Shown: positions 1 to 9,717, counted from the stretch's first letter. The stretch is DNA of 64,000 bases from Brenneria roseae subsp. roseae (GCF_003115845.1 NZ_KZ819039.1:1-64000); one strand, 5' to 3'. The notes: generated by a model from the letters alone, not told the origin. Translations and numbers: made by a program.

Positions 1-1858
1 TCACCGCATCATTGGCTTTGACGTCGCCGTCCACCTGACCGGTCACGCTGATGGTCTGACCCGCTTCATCGGCGTTGATGATATCGTCACCGGCGATGGT
101 ATCGATGCTAATCGACGCCGCCGGCGCGCTGGTATCCACCGTATATGACCGGGTGGCGTCGGCGGAGGTCTCATTGCCCGCGTCATCGCGGGTGGTGACC
201 GTGGCGCTGATATCGCTGTTTGCCGCCAGCACGCTGCCCGGCACATTCACGCTCCAGGTTTTACCGTCGGTATTGACGGTGGTCTGGTAGGTTTCCGAAC
301 CTACCGTCACCGTGACCGCATCACCGGCCTTCACGTCATCACCGACCTGACCGGTCACGCTGATGGTCTGTCCCGCCTCATCCGCATTGACGATATCGTC
401 GCCGGCAATGGTATCGATGGTGATTGACGCTGTCGGGGCATCGGTATCCACCGTATATGACCGCGTGGTATCCGCGCTGGTCTCATTGCCCGCGTCATCA
501 CGAGTCGTCACCGTAGCGCTGATATCGGTATTTGCCGCCAGCACGCTGCCCGGCACACTGACGCTCCAACTCTTGCCATCGGCATTCACCGTGGTCTGGT
601 AAATCTCGTTACCCACCGTTACCGTGACCGCATCGCCGGCCTTCACGTCATCGTTCACCTGACCGGTCACGCTGATGGTCTGTCCGGCTTCATCGGCATT
701 GACGATATCGTCGCTGGCGATGATATCGATGCTAATCGACGCCGCCGGCGCGCTGGTATCGACAATATAGGAACGCGAAGTATCTGCTGTGGTCTCATTC
801 CCGGCGTCATCGCGGGTGGTGACCGTGGCGCTGATATCGGTATTCGCCGCCAGCACGCTGCCGGGGACATTGACGCTCCAGGTCTTGCCATCCGCATTGA
901 CGGTGGTCTGGTAGATCTCACTGCCCACCTTGACGCTAACCGCATCGCCGGCCTTCACGTCGTCACCCACCTGACCGGTCACGCTGATGGTCTGACCCGC
1001 CTCATCGGCATTAACGATATCGTCGCCGGCAATGGTATCGATAGTGATTGAAGCTGTCGGCGGTAATGTATCGACAACGATTGAATCACTTCCGCCAATA
1101 CCGGAGAGGCCGGTATCATCGGTATAGCTGCCATCCGGTACGGTGACTCTCACCTCTCCTTCAAAATTAGAAGAAGGCGTCAGCACCGCTGTCCAGCGGG
1201 TGGGATCGTCAGGATCCTGACTCAAACTCGATAATGTACCGTTTTCAACAGTAATATCGCTTGCATCAAAACCGACAGGTGATTTTGTAAATGTAAAGGT
1301 GACTGTACCGTCATCATTAATGACAACGGTCAAAGAAGGAGGTGTGCTATCGACAGTATCGCTACCTGCTGCCGTCAACGTTGTTACTGTACTGCCGCTT
1401 TCTTCACGCGTTGCAGTTGTATTAGCGGCTAATCCAGCCGTGTCATAACCAATCGTGGGATCAACAATTTCAGCAGTCAGATCGAGCACCACAGGCGTGT
1501 GCCCGCCGCCGCCATCACCGGCTTCGCCAGCGCTATCATTACCCGCTGCCGTAGCTTCAAGCACTTGTGTCGGATCCGCGCCCTGTTCAATGGCGGCCTG
1601 CAAAGCGGCAACATCATCCGCGGCGTCCTCCGTCTTCTGCGAAGTTGCACCAGCAACTTCGCTCCAACGGCTGTCACGACCTAAATCCAGAGAGCGCCCA
1701 TCAGGTAATGTTATAGAGACTGCACCATTGTCACCGGTAACAATTTCTTCACCGCTATAGATACGATCGCCCACAGCCAATAATCGCTGGCTCCCATCTA
1801 AAGCGATAACAAAGACCTGTCCAATGACATATTTGATGATACCGATTACGCTATTCAT
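1..1858 (-). CDS. LapA-like giant repetitive adhesin with N-terminal retention module (partial)
   Basis: Open frame starting at ATG 1858 and running off the window at position 1, so at least 619 residues of a larger protein are seen. Residues 1-100 resemble the retention module of RTX adhesins: a hydrophobic start (MNSVIGIIKYVIGQVFVIAL), a beta-rich segment, then a DDVAALQAAIEQGADPTQ helix followed by T103-A104-A105-G106. In the LapA family this TAAG motif is cut by the protease LapG to release the adhesin. A Gly-rich linker follows, then one divergent Ig-like domain, then tandem 104-residue Ig-like repeats. The divergent neighbours encode a type I secretion system, the expected exporter. The C-terminal RTX/secretion signal would lie beyond the window. 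The role in surface attachment is inferred from the family. Confidence 0.85.
   Translation of the reverse strand, partial: MNSVIGIIKYVIGQVFVIALDGSQRLLAVGDRIYSGEEIVTGDNGAVSITLPDGRSLDLGRDSRWSEVAGATSQKTEDAADDVAALQAAIEQGADPTQVLEATAAGNDSAGEAGDGGGGHTPVVLDLTAEIVDPTIGYDTAGLAANTTATREESGSTVTTLTAAGSDTVDSTPPSLTVVINDDGTVTFTFTKSPVGFDASDITVENGTLSSLSQDPDDPTRWTAVLTPSSNFEGEVRVTVPDGSYTDDTGLSGIGGSDSIVVDTLPPTASITIDTIAGDDIVNADEAGQTISVTGQVGDDVKAGDAVSVKVGSEIYQTTVNADGKTWSVNVPGSVLAANTDISATVTTRDDAGNETTADTSRSYIVDTSAPAASISIDIIASDDIVNADEAGQTISVTGQVNDDVKAGDAVTVTVGNEIYQTTVNADGKSWSVSVPGSVLAANTDISATVTTRDDAGNETSADTTRSYTVDTDAPTASITIDTIAGDDIVNADEAGQTISVTGQVGDDVKAGDAVTVTVGSETYQTTVNTDGKTWSVNVPGSVLAANSDISATVTTRDDAGNETSADATRSYTVDTSAPAASISIDTIAGDDIINADEAGQTISVTGQVDGDVKANDAV
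37..1060. repeat. Tandem 312-bp repeats encoding 104-aa Ig-like domains
   Basis: The 14-mer gaccggtcacgctg recurs at 37, 349, 661 and 973, an exact 312-bp period (104 codons), so three full units and a partial fourth are visible. On the coding (minus) strand each unit encodes a sandwich-type Ig-like domain containing TVTTRDDAGNET and DTIAGDD-like segments. Units differ by scattered substitutions but keep the same length, as expected from recent unequal crossing-over in a long adhesin stalk. The array probably continues beyond position 1. Confidence 0.9.
1541..1552 (-). other. Predicted LapG-type cleavage motif TAAG in the adhesin
   Basis: The twelve bases encode Thr-Ala-Ala-Gly, residues 103-106 of the adhesin, directly after a predicted helix (DDVAALQAAIEQG). 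In Pseudomonas LapA the periplasmic cysteine protease LapG cuts within a TAAG at nearly the same distance from the N-terminus. The match in sequence, context and position is seen; cleavage itself is inference, since neither lapG nor lapD lies in this window. Confidence 0.7.
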
Positions 1859-2225
1859 GATAGCTTCTCCATGATATCTATAGTTATTTTATGGTGCAGA
1901 TAAAAATGATTATATTTCGACATCATCCTAATGAATTAGGTTTGCTGTGTGTCGTCCTGATTTAAATTTGGGGTTAACGTACTAATTTAGTGTTTTCTTA
2001 TGTGCCAGGCACTTGACTCAATGACTGATATAATAAAAAATTCGGAATATTCTTTCCACAACTTTAATTATTAAGTACGATAAATATCTCTCCAACAATA
2101 AAAAGACATCTTCTCAAAAGATAACGCATTGATTTTTAATAAATAAAAACAAAGACAGCACTAATGACCCACACATCCCATTTAATAGGAATAATCACAA
2201 AAAAAACATTTGTGAGGAAGATAGT
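1859..2225. promoter_or_regulatory. AT-rich divergent intergenic region between adhesin and secretion genes
   Basis: About 370 bp, strongly AT-rich, between two divergent genes, so it must hold both promoters. A ribosome-binding site GAGGAAG lies at about 2213-2219, just before the TolC-like gene. I could not assign particular -10/-35 boxes or an operator with confidence. The base composition suggests a site for H-NS-like silencing, which is inference only. Confidence 0.45.
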
Positions 2226-3578
2226 ATGATATTGCGTAAATACAATGTTACTTTAATGCTTATTGTAGCCTCTTCCAATGCGGCTTATGCCGACACTATT
2301 CAGGAAGCGATTAAACACACGCTCAATACCCATCCGGAAGTCAGCGCCTCAGTGAACAGCCGTTTTTCTGCCGAGCATGATCTGAGTGCCGCCAAAGGAG
2401 CCTATTTGCCCTCAGTGACATTAAATGCAGGCATAGGACGTGAGGAAACAGACAGTGTTTCGACGCGCTCTAGCGGTCATCATGGCGTTGAGCTGACGCG
2501 AGGTGAATCCGGTATCAACCTAAGCCAGATGGTATTTGATGGTTTTGCCACGTCCAGTGAAGTCGCCCGGCAACGAGCCACCGTAAATTCCCGTGCATAC
2601 AAAGTATTAAACACCAGTGAATCCACCGCATTAGACGCAGTACAGGTTTATCTCTCTGTCCTGCAACGTCAGGAGTTTGTACGACTTGCTGAAGCCAATC
2701 TCTCCAGCCATGAACGTATTTACGATCAAATCAGGTTGCGTAGCGAGCAAGGCGTGGGTCGTCTGGCAGACATGGAACAGGCAGAAGCGCGCCTTGCTCA
2801 GGCACGGAATAACGTGTTAACAGAGAAAACCAATCTGGATGACGCCAAAACCAATTATCTGAGCGTAATTGGCAAAGAACCTGGCAGTTTGATACTGCCA
2901 GATAGCGCAACGCTCTCAATGCCGGCCTCGCTGGCAGATGCGCGGCGTATCATGATAGCGAACAGCCCGGCATTGAAATCTGCAGAATCTGATGTTGAGG
3001 CAACAGAAAAACAATATGAAGCCAGTAAGTCGACATTTTACCCACGGGTCAATGTTGAACTGGCGCGCAGTATGGACAATAACATCGACGGCGCACGCGG
3101 CCACAGTAATGAATGGCAGGCCATGCTGAGAATGCAATACAATTTGTATGAAGGCGGTTCCGGCAAAGCCAATATGGAATCAAAGGCCTACCAGATCAAA
3201 GAAGCACAGGATATCAGAAACAATGCTCTGCGCATGCTGGACGAGGAGCTGCGTCTTGCCTGGTCTGCGTTGAATAACGCTCGCCAGCAACTTCCTATTG
3301 CCGCAGAATATGCCGATCGCAGTATGAAAGTTCGTACGGCCTATCAGAAGCAATTTAGCTTAGGCGAAAGAACTCTTTTGGATTTACTGGATAGTGAAAA
3401 TGAATTATTCACCGCGCAACGACGTCTGGTTGAAGTTCGTTTTACGTCACTCTTTACCGAGTATCGGATAAAGTCGCGTATGGGAGATCTCCTGAACAGT
3501 TTATCAATCCCGGCGCCCACTGCGGGGAAAAGTCTTACTAACGTGACTACTCGCGCAGAGTTACCGAACCTGAATTAA
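2226..3578 (+). CDS. TolC-family outer-membrane channel of a type I secretion system (LapE/AggA-like)
   Basis: 450 residues, typical for the TolC family. The first 22 residues form a signal peptide ending ...SSNAAYA before DTIQEAI. The remainder shows the repeated pattern of outer-membrane efflux proteins: helices with AVQVYLSVLQRQEFVRLAEANL and EQAEARLAQARNN, and in the second half the matching GERTLLDLLDSENELFTAQRRL. It should form the outer-membrane channel through which the adjacent ABC transporter and HlyD-like adaptor export the divergently encoded adhesin. A hairpin terminator follows, so it may be transcribed partly apart from the two inner-membrane genes. Distinguished from housekeeping TolC by this context. 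Confidence 0.85.
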   Translation: MILRKYNVTLMLIVASSNAAYADTIQEAIKHTLNTHPEVSASVNSRFSAEHDLSAAKGAYLPSVTLNAGIGREETDSVSTRSSGHHGVELTRGESGINLSQMVFDGFATSSEVARQRATVNSRAYKVLNTSESTALDAVQVYLSVLQRQEFVRLAEANLSSHERIYDQIRLRSEQGVGRLADMEQAEARLAQARNNVLTEKTNLDDAKTNYLSVIGKEPGSLILPDSATLSMPASLADARRIMIANSPALKSAESDVEATEKQYEASKSTFYPRVNVELARSMDNNIDGARGHSNEWQAMLRMQYNLYEGGSGKANMESKAYQIKEAQDIRNNALRMLDEELRLAWSALNNARQQLPIAAEYADRSMKVRTAYQKQFSLGERTLLDLLDSENELFTAQRRLVEVRFTSLFTEYRIKSRMGDLLNSLSIPAPTAGKSLTNVTTRAELPNLN

Positions 3579-3734
3579 TATATTAATAGCCTGGGATTTT
3601 TATTTGTCAGTATCATTGATACTGTGGATAAAATAGCGGATGACGACATCCCGCACCGGGCTTATCACAGATAGTCATTCGGGCAAGAGAACGTCGCGAA
3701 TCATACCGCACCATTAAGTGATAACTGTCTATAT

Positions 3735-3767
3735 TGCTTCCCGGTCTTGCCGGGAAGCATTTGTTTG
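3735..3767 (+). terminator. Rho-independent terminator-like hairpin after the TolC-like gene
   Basis: Perfect 10-bp stem tgcttcccgg / ccgggaagca (3735-3744 with 3750-3759), a 5-nt loop and a following tttgtttg. It would end, or attenuate, transcription between the outer-membrane gene and the ABC transporter gene starting at 3816. Confidence 0.65.
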
Positions 3768-3815
3768 CATATTGTCAGTTACATGGATCGCCTACGTAAG
3801 GGAAAGTTCCGTTAA

Positions 3816-6005
3816 ATGAAGTTGCACTCTGTACAAGATGAAAGTAACAACCCTGACGAATCGGTTGTCCATGAATATAGCGATCCCCGCAATCGCCATG
3901 ACGATCCATTATTGGATGGTCTGCTGATACTTTGTGCTTTGCAGGGGAAATCCGCCAGCCGAACAACATTGACAGCCGGACTTCCTCTTGCCAATCAGCG
4001 TCTATCCATCAAACTGCTTCCCCGTGCCGCGGCTCGCGCTGGTTTACAAGGCAGAGTGCTCAAACGTCCGCTGAACAAAATCCCGGCCATGTCCCTGCCG
4101 GCCATGCTGTTACTGCTCGAAGGAAGGGCCGCCATTCTGTTAGGTTGGAATGCCGATGGCAGTGCCCGTATCATGCCCAGTGAAACAGAAGGCGGAGAGA
4201 TTTCTGTCGACTACAACACGTTACAGCAGAATTACCTTGGGTTAGTGATGTTTGCCCAACCTCGCCATCAATTTGATATTCAAAACAATTCACTGATTCC
4301 CCGCACCAAATCCTGGTTCAAGGATACGCTCAAGCTCTCGCGTTTCCTGTATCTGGACGCCGTGTTCGCCAGCCTGCTGATCAATATCATTGCTCTGGCC
4401 ACTCCGTTATTTGTCATGAATGTTTACGATCGGGTCGTTCCTAATCAGGCAACGGCGACCCTATGGGTGCTGGCTATCGGCATTACGGGCGCGTTTCTTT
4501 TTGACCTGGTGTTGAAAACGCTGCGTGGGCTCTGCCTGGATATGGCCGGTAAAAAAACCGACCTGATCATTTCCGCGACGCTGTTTGAACGCATTACTGG
4601 CATGTCGATGAAAGCCAGACCGGCGCGAATCGGTAACTTCGCACAAAATATTCATGAATTTCAGTCGCTCAGGGATTTCCTTTCTTCCTTGACGCTGACC
4701 ACTCTGATTGATTTCCCTTTTACCTTACTGCTATTGCTGGTGATCGGATTCATTGGCGGTCCGCTGGTCTGGATATCGATTCTCGCCTACCCTATCGCCT
4801 TGCTCACCAGTTGGGCGCTGCAAAAACCGCTCTCTTCCACGATTGAAAAAACCATGCATCTTGCCAGTGAGCGGCAGGCAACGTTGATTGAAACGCTGGG
4901 AGGCCTGGATGCCATAAAAGTCAATAATGCGGAAAGTGAACGACAACACCTGTGGGAACAAACTATCGGTAGCCTCAGCAAACTCGAACTGCGGGCGAAA
5001 ACGTTGTCATCATTAGCGGTTAACCTGACACTTTGGTTCCAGCAGTTTGCCGGTGTCGCGATGATCGTGGCCGGTGTTTACATGTTGATTAACGGCAACC
5101 TCAGTATGGGCGGATTGATTGCCTGCTACATGCTGAACGGCAGAGCGCTAATGCCGCTGGGGCAACTGTCGGGATTGGTAACCCGTTACCAACAAGCCTC
5201 CCTGACGATGACCACCACAGAACAAATGATGCAATTGCCGCAGGAACGAAGCGATAATGAGCGTCCTCTTAAACGCGAAAGTATCCGCGGCAGCATTGAG
5301 TTTCGTGATGTCACCTTCAATTACCCCGAACAAAAAAACAGTTCGTTGCAAGGCATAAATCTGAGCATTACTCCTGGTGAGAAAGTCGGCATTATCGGCC
5401 GAAGCGGCTCCGGTAAAAGTTCGCTGCAAAAGCTGATCGTCAATCTTTACCAACCTTCAACCGGTAACCTGCTGATTGATGACGTCGATGCGCGCCAGTT
5501 GGATGTCGGCGACTTAAGACACAATATCGGCTATGTACCACAAGACATTCAACTATTCAGCGGTACGCTGCGCGATAACCTGATCAGCGGTGCACGCTAT
5601 GTCGAAGATGAAGCAATGCTGCTGGCCGCAGAAATTGCCGGGGTAAATGAATTCGCCCGTCTGCATCCGGATGGTTACAACCTTCAGGTTGGTGAACGTG
5701 GCCAGCAACTCTCCGGTGGTCAACGTCAGGCGGTAGCATTAGCCAGAGCGTTACTGCTCGATCCCCCGATTTTGGTTTTTGATGAGCCAACCAGTTCAAT
5801 GGACAACACCAGTGAAGACCGCTTGAAGCAGGCACTAGTGCCCGTACTCGCCAACAAAACCTTATTGCTGGTGACACATCGTGTATCCATGTTGGCGTTG
5901 GTTGATCGTCTGGTTATTGTTGATAAAGGTCGCATTATTGCCGATGGCCCAAAAGCCATCGTACTGGACGCCTTGAAGAAGGGACAAATCAATGCGTCTC
6001 GCTAA
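3816..6005 (+). CDS. Type I secretion ABC transporter with degenerate C39-like domain (LapB-like)
   Basis: 729 residues. The N-terminal ~130 residues have the size and position of a C39 peptidase domain but lack the catalytic cysteine motif, as in transporters that carry unprocessed RTX proteins (a C39-like domain). Membrane segments occupy about 165-440. The nucleotide-binding domain has Walker A GRSGSGKSS near 527, signature LSGGQRQ near 632 and Walker B ILVFDEPTSS near 652. It should energise export of the neighbouring LapA-like adhesin through the inner membrane. The start at 3816 is preceded by aaggga about 13 nt upstream. Its 3' end overlaps the adaptor gene by 14 nt, indicating translational coupling. 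Confidence 0.88.
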   Translation: MKLHSVQDESNNPDESVVHEYSDPRNRHDDPLLDGLLILCALQGKSASRTTLTAGLPLANQRLSIKLLPRAAARAGLQGRVLKRPLNKIPAMSLPAMLLLLEGRAAILLGWNADGSARIMPSETEGGEISVDYNTLQQNYLGLVMFAQPRHQFDIQNNSLIPRTKSWFKDTLKLSRFLYLDAVFASLLINIIALATPLFVMNVYDRVVPNQATATLWVLAIGITGAFLFDLVLKTLRGLCLDMAGKKTDLIISATLFERITGMSMKARPARIGNFAQNIHEFQSLRDFLSSLTLTTLIDFPFTLLLLLVIGFIGGPLVWISILAYPIALLTSWALQKPLSSTIEKTMHLASERQATLIETLGGLDAIKVNNAESERQHLWEQTIGSLSKLELRAKTLSSLAVNLTLWFQQFAGVAMIVAGVYMLINGNLSMGGLIACYMLNGRALMPLGQLSGLVTRYQQASLTMTTTEQMMQLPQERSDNERPLKRESIRGSIEFRDVTFNYPEQKNSSLQGINLSITPGEKVGIIGRSGSGKSSLQKLIVNLYQPSTGNLLIDDVDARQLDVGDLRHNIGYVPQDIQLFSGTLRDNLISGARYVEDEAMLLAAEIAGVNEFARLHPDGYNLQVGERGQQLSGGQRQAVALARALLLDPPILVFDEPTSSMDNTSEDRLKQALVPVLANKTLLLVTHRVSMLALVDRLVIVDKGRIIADGPKAIVLDALKKGQINASR

Positions 6006-7356
6006 ATATATTAAGCGAATCCACCGCTATTTTTCCGGGGATGATAACCGCGATAATCTTCAGACGATGCCGGAAGTCAGTCGTGCGATGATCGAGGATT
6101 CCCCCAGAATTGCCCGCATCACACTCTGGACCATCGGTGCGTTTTTCCTGTTTTTCATCCTGTGGGCGGCGTTCGCCAACATTGATGAAGTCACCCGGGG
6201 TGATGGGAAAGCCATTCCCTCATCAAGGTTGCAAAAAATTCAGAACCTGGAGGGCGGCATTGTTACAGAAGTATTCGCTCATGAGGGGCAGGTCGTCAAA
6301 GCTGGAGATCCGCTACTGCGTCTGGACGATACCCGGTTTGCCTCAAATGTCGGTGAAACCGAAGCCGATCGGCTGGCGCTGATTTCAAGAATCGAACGCC
6401 TGAACGCCGAAATCAACGATCGTGAGTTGGTCTTATCAGAGGAGGTCACCAGGCAAGTACCGGAAGTGGCCAACGGAGAGCGTGAACTTTACAACAGCCG
6501 ACGCCAGCAATTTCACAACGAGATATCCGGCCTGGAAGAACAATTGGTGCAGCGCCGTCAGGAATTACGGGACTTTTCTGCAAAGCAGATTCAGTTTCGT
6601 AATAGCCTGAATTTACTGCAACAGGAAATCAGAATGTCGGAACCACTCATCGCCGAAGGGGCAATTTCCAGAGTGGAAGTGTTGCGTTTAAGACGAGCCG
6701 AAGTAGAGACCAAAGGACAGCTCGATTCAGTCACGCTGTCGATACCGAGAGCAGAGTCGGCAATAAAGGAAATTGAAAATAAAATAGAGGAAGCGCGCGG
6801 CCGTTATAAGAGTGATGCATTATCACAGTTGAACGAAGCGCAAACCAATCTGAACAAAATTACCGCAACCGGTAAGGCGCTGGAAGATCGGGTCAACCGG
6901 ACATTGGTTGTTTCTCCGGTACGTGGTGTTGTCCAACAGATTCTGGTTAACACTATTGGTGGTGTTATTCAACCTGGGAGTGATTTGGTCGAAATTGTGC
7001 CACTGGATGATAACCTGCTGGTTGAAGCCAGAATTCGACCACAAGATATCGCGTTTTTACACCCCGGTCAGGAAGCTATTATTAAATTAACGGCCTATGA
7101 CTACACCATCTACGGTGGACTTAAAGGTCAGCTTGAGCAGATTAGTCCCGATACCGTTACCGATAAAGAGGGGAACAGTTTTTATATTATTCGTTTACGC
7201 ACGGATAAAAACTATTTGGGTTCGGCCGACAAACCGCTTCTTATTATTCCGGGGATGGTGGCATCGGTAGATATAATCACCGGAAAGAAAACGATTCTCA
7301 GCTATCTGTTAAAACCCATCATTCGAGCAAGGGCGGAGGCTCTGCGAGAAAGATAA
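5992..7356 (+). CDS. HlyD-family membrane-fusion adaptor of type I secretion system (LapC-like)
   Basis: 454 residues. A cytoplasmic N-terminus is followed by one membrane segment (about 43-61, ITLWTIGAFFLFFILWAAF), then the HlyD signature region ANIDEVTRGDGKAIPSS and a split lipoyl/beta-barrel domain (NLEGGIVTEVFAHEGQVVKAG and later VVSPVRGVVQQI). The centre is a long coiled coil (about 110-290). It should bridge the ABC transporter and the TolC-like channel. It overlaps the transporter gene by 14 nt, so the two are one translational unit. Nothing appears truncated. Confidence 0.88.
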   Translation: MRLAKYIKRIHRYFSGDDNRDNLQTMPEVSRAMIEDSPRIARITLWTIGAFFLFFILWAAFANIDEVTRGDGKAIPSSRLQKIQNLEGGIVTEVFAHEGQVVKAGDPLLRLDDTRFASNVGETEADRLALISRIERLNAEINDRELVLSEEVTRQVPEVANGERELYNSRRQQFHNEISGLEEQLVQRRQELRDFSAKQIQFRNSLNLLQQEIRMSEPLIAEGAISRVEVLRLRRAEVETKGQLDSVTLSIPRAESAIKEIENKIEEARGRYKSDALSQLNEAQTNLNKITATGKALEDRVNRTLVVSPVRGVVQQILVNTIGGVIQPGSDLVEIVPLDDNLLVEARIRPQDIAFLHPGQEAIIKLTAYDYTIYGGLKGQLEQISPDTVTDKEGNSFYIIRLRTDKNYLGSADKPLLIIPGMVASVDIITGKKTILSYLLKPIIRARAEALRER

Positions 7357-7419
7357 TCAAGCAGGAAAAGAACGCTAACTAAAAGAAGAGCGCTCTGTTA
7401 GAAGACTTATATGGGGAGA

Positions 7420-8934
7420 TTAAGGATTATTCAGGTCGTGATAGATTTGGGTCTGACTGCGCCCTATGGCTTTTGCCTGATACATTGCTGAATCGGCATT
7501 AATTGCCAATGTCAAAGAGTCAGTACCATGCTCAGGGTAAAGAGCAATACCTATACTACAGGATATATCGAGTTTTTTCCCTTCAATTTCAAAGGGCTTA
7601 TTTAATGCGTTATGGATTTTATCTGCAACATACAATGTATTATCGACTTCTTTAATTCCTTGCAGCAGAATAATAAACTCATCACCGCTGCGCCGATATA
7701 CCGTATCGGAATCCCTTACTGCGCCACGCATACGCGCCGCGGCTTCTTTTAATAGCAAATCGCCAACGGCATGACCAAAAGAGTCATTGATTTGCTTGAA
7801 TTTATCCAAATCGAGGAACATGAGCGCAATTTTTCTGCCCGTTTGTTTAGACAGCAATATTGCCTGTTCCATTTGCTCGGCAAAGGTTAAACCATTTGCC
7901 AGTGACGTCAGCGAATCATAGTGAGCCAATTGGCGATAGTGCTCCTCACTCCGACGCAACATATCAATTGCCCGATAACGCTCAATTGCGACAGAAATCA
8001 GTTGCGCAGACTTTTCGATAGAAAAAATTTCATCTTCAGTGGGAACATAGACTTTCCGGTGATAAACACTTAACACCCCCAGTATTTCTTTATTTTGCCC
8101 ATAAATTGGCTCAGACCAGCATGAACGCAACCCGGCATATAATGCCAACCCTTTATGGAGAGACCAGTCCGGATGAACAGAAATATCGTCCGTGATCACA
8201 CGCTTTCCCGTATACGCAGCCGTCCCGAACGACGCAACGCCATCAGCAATCTTGACGTTATGGATAGCATTTTTATAGAAACCAGGCAAACTCGGCGCCG
8301 AACCTAAAGTCAGGCATTTTTTATCTTTATCAACCAGCAACACCGAACAGACGATGCGGCCGGGATTTTTCTCTTCCACGCTGAATATAATCGCGTCAAG
8401 AATATCTTTTAGTGGTGCGCCACTCGACAACAGCTCCAGTGCTCGATTGTAAGAGTTGTCATGATGTTCCTGTGATTTTCTCTCTGTGATATCCAGTTTT
8501 ACGCCAACATATTGGGTTGAGTTAGTCGCTTTATTATATATTTTGACGATATTGGCTTTTTCCCAATAGAGTTGACCATCTTTACGACGGTTAACAAACT
8601 CACCACTCCATACATTACCTTTATTTATGGTAGCCCACAGATCTTCATAAACACTTGCGTTGGTCATCCCTGACTTTAATATATTCGTTTTTTTGCCAAT
8701 AACTTCATCCGGCATATAGCCAGACATGGTAATGAATTGACGATTGACGTAAACAATTTCACAATTCTCGTCCGCGATCATAATAGAAGCCGGGCTGTAT
8801 TCCGCGGCGAAGAAAATCATGTTTAGAAAATCTTGTTTTTTCTGCTCAGAAGTAAACTTTTGTTTAATTTTTCTATTCTTTATAGAAGAAAACAGCAGCA
8901 GCAATAACAATATGGTTATTATAATTTCATACAC
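7420..8934 (-). CDS. Membrane-anchored PAS-GAF-GGDEF diguanylate cyclase
   Basis: 504 residues: one N-terminal membrane segment (1-17), PAS domain (about 35-150, with SPASIMIADENCEIVYVNRQ), GAF domain (about 165-310) and GGDEF domain (about 335-500). The active-site motif reads SGDEF (416-420) instead of GGDEF; the first Gly-to-Ser change is found in cyclases known to work. An RxxD product-inhibition site (R407-D410) lies the standard five residues before it. There is no EAL domain. It should make cyclic-di-GMP in response to a small-molecule or redox cue. It lies beside the adhesin secretion genes, on the opposite strand to the transporter, so a link to attachment is likely but inferred. Confidence 0.85.
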   Translation of the reverse strand: MYEIIITILLLLLLFSSIKNRKIKQKFTSEQKKQDFLNMIFFAAEYSPASIMIADENCEIVYVNRQFITMSGYMPDEVIGKKTNILKSGMTNASVYEDLWATINKGNVWSGEFVNRRKDGQLYWEKANIVKIYNKATNSTQYVGVKLDITERKSQEHHDNSYNRALELLSSGAPLKDILDAIIFSVEEKNPGRIVCSVLLVDKDKKCLTLGSAPSLPGFYKNAIHNVKIADGVASFGTAAYTGKRVITDDISVHPDWSLHKGLALYAGLRSCWSEPIYGQNKEILGVLSVYHRKVYVPTEDEIFSIEKSAQLISVAIERYRAIDMLRRSEEHYRQLAHYDSLTSLANGLTFAEQMEQAILLSKQTGRKIALMFLDLDKFKQINDSFGHAVGDLLLKEAAARMRGAVRDSDTVYRRSGDEFIILLQGIKEVDNTLYVADKIHNALNKPFEIEGKKLDISCSIGIALYPEHGTDSLTLAINADSAMYQAKAIGRSQTQIYHDLNNP

Positions 8935-9007
8935 AATAACACTCTCCTCAGGCCCGAGCGGTCCTGATCGTACAAATCACGGCATTGATGACGAAAAATC
9001 CCGGTAA

Positions 9008-9717
9008 CAAATCCCTATCCCATCGATTTTCAGGATTGGCACATTTCCGGAGAGCAGAAAGGATGAAAGAAAAAATGCTCCATATGGGTGGAGTGTTCAG
9101 ATACATAGGAACGTCAGCATAAAGCCCCCGCATGTGACTGTGCGCAAATAAGAATAACAAGATCAAAGAGTATCTTAATTGAATATTAGTAATTGTTTAC
9201 GTTATAAGTTTTGCTAATGGTATAAAAAAATATTCCACCAAACGCATGGTGATATATTTTGAACATCAATTTTTTGTAAGCAAATCAATTATACCAATAA
9301 GTATCATTCTTTTAATCAATAAAATCTATCACAAAATGATTTTCGATCGTTATCGGCGAATACTGTGATTTTTTATCATTATAAATCAGAAGTTTAAAAT
9401 AAAATCTAAAATCCTTCAACCGTCTATGCAATGAGAATGCCAGCTCACCCTTAAAAAAGTCATAAAACTTATCACCTTCTTTCATAACAAAATAAAACAC
9501 TATGATTACGAGATTAACAAGAATAAGAAGATGGAATAATTCGATTAACAAGACAATGCGCCACTTTCTGACTGCAAAATGCTGTTATTTTGCAGAATGT
9601 GCTTTTATACGATAACCAAATGTTATTGAAGGGAACAAAATCCGGGAGAGCAAGAAAAATGAAAAGTAAGGCATACATCGAAACGGCATGTTAATGACAC
9701 AACACAACGATCTATCC
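9008..9717. other. AT-rich intergenic stretch with only a weak short open frame
   Basis: Some 700 bp between the diguanylate cyclase and pdeH, much richer in A+T than the flanks. The only open frame of note is on the minus strand (9312-9551, 79 codons, TTG start) encoding a hydrophobic N-terminus followed by a Phe/Lys-rich stretch; no ribosome-binding site is evident and no family is recognised, so it is not called as a gene. Promoters for the cyclase should lie near 8940-9200. Confidence 0.4.

Noticed and set aside
37-1060. Regularly spaced repeats as a possible CRISPR array
   Set aside because: Whole 312-bp units repeat, with no unique spacers, and the units are in frame with an Ig-like protein.
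75-1760. Several plus-strand open frames across the left end
   Set aside because: They are antisense to the repetitive adhesin, recur with its 312-bp period, and owe their openness to the biased codons of the real minus-strand gene.
9312-9551. 79-codon minus-strand frame between the cyclase and pdeH
   Set aside because: TTG start, no ribosome-binding site, AT-rich low-complexity product and no recognised family; could be a remnant but is not supportable as a gene.
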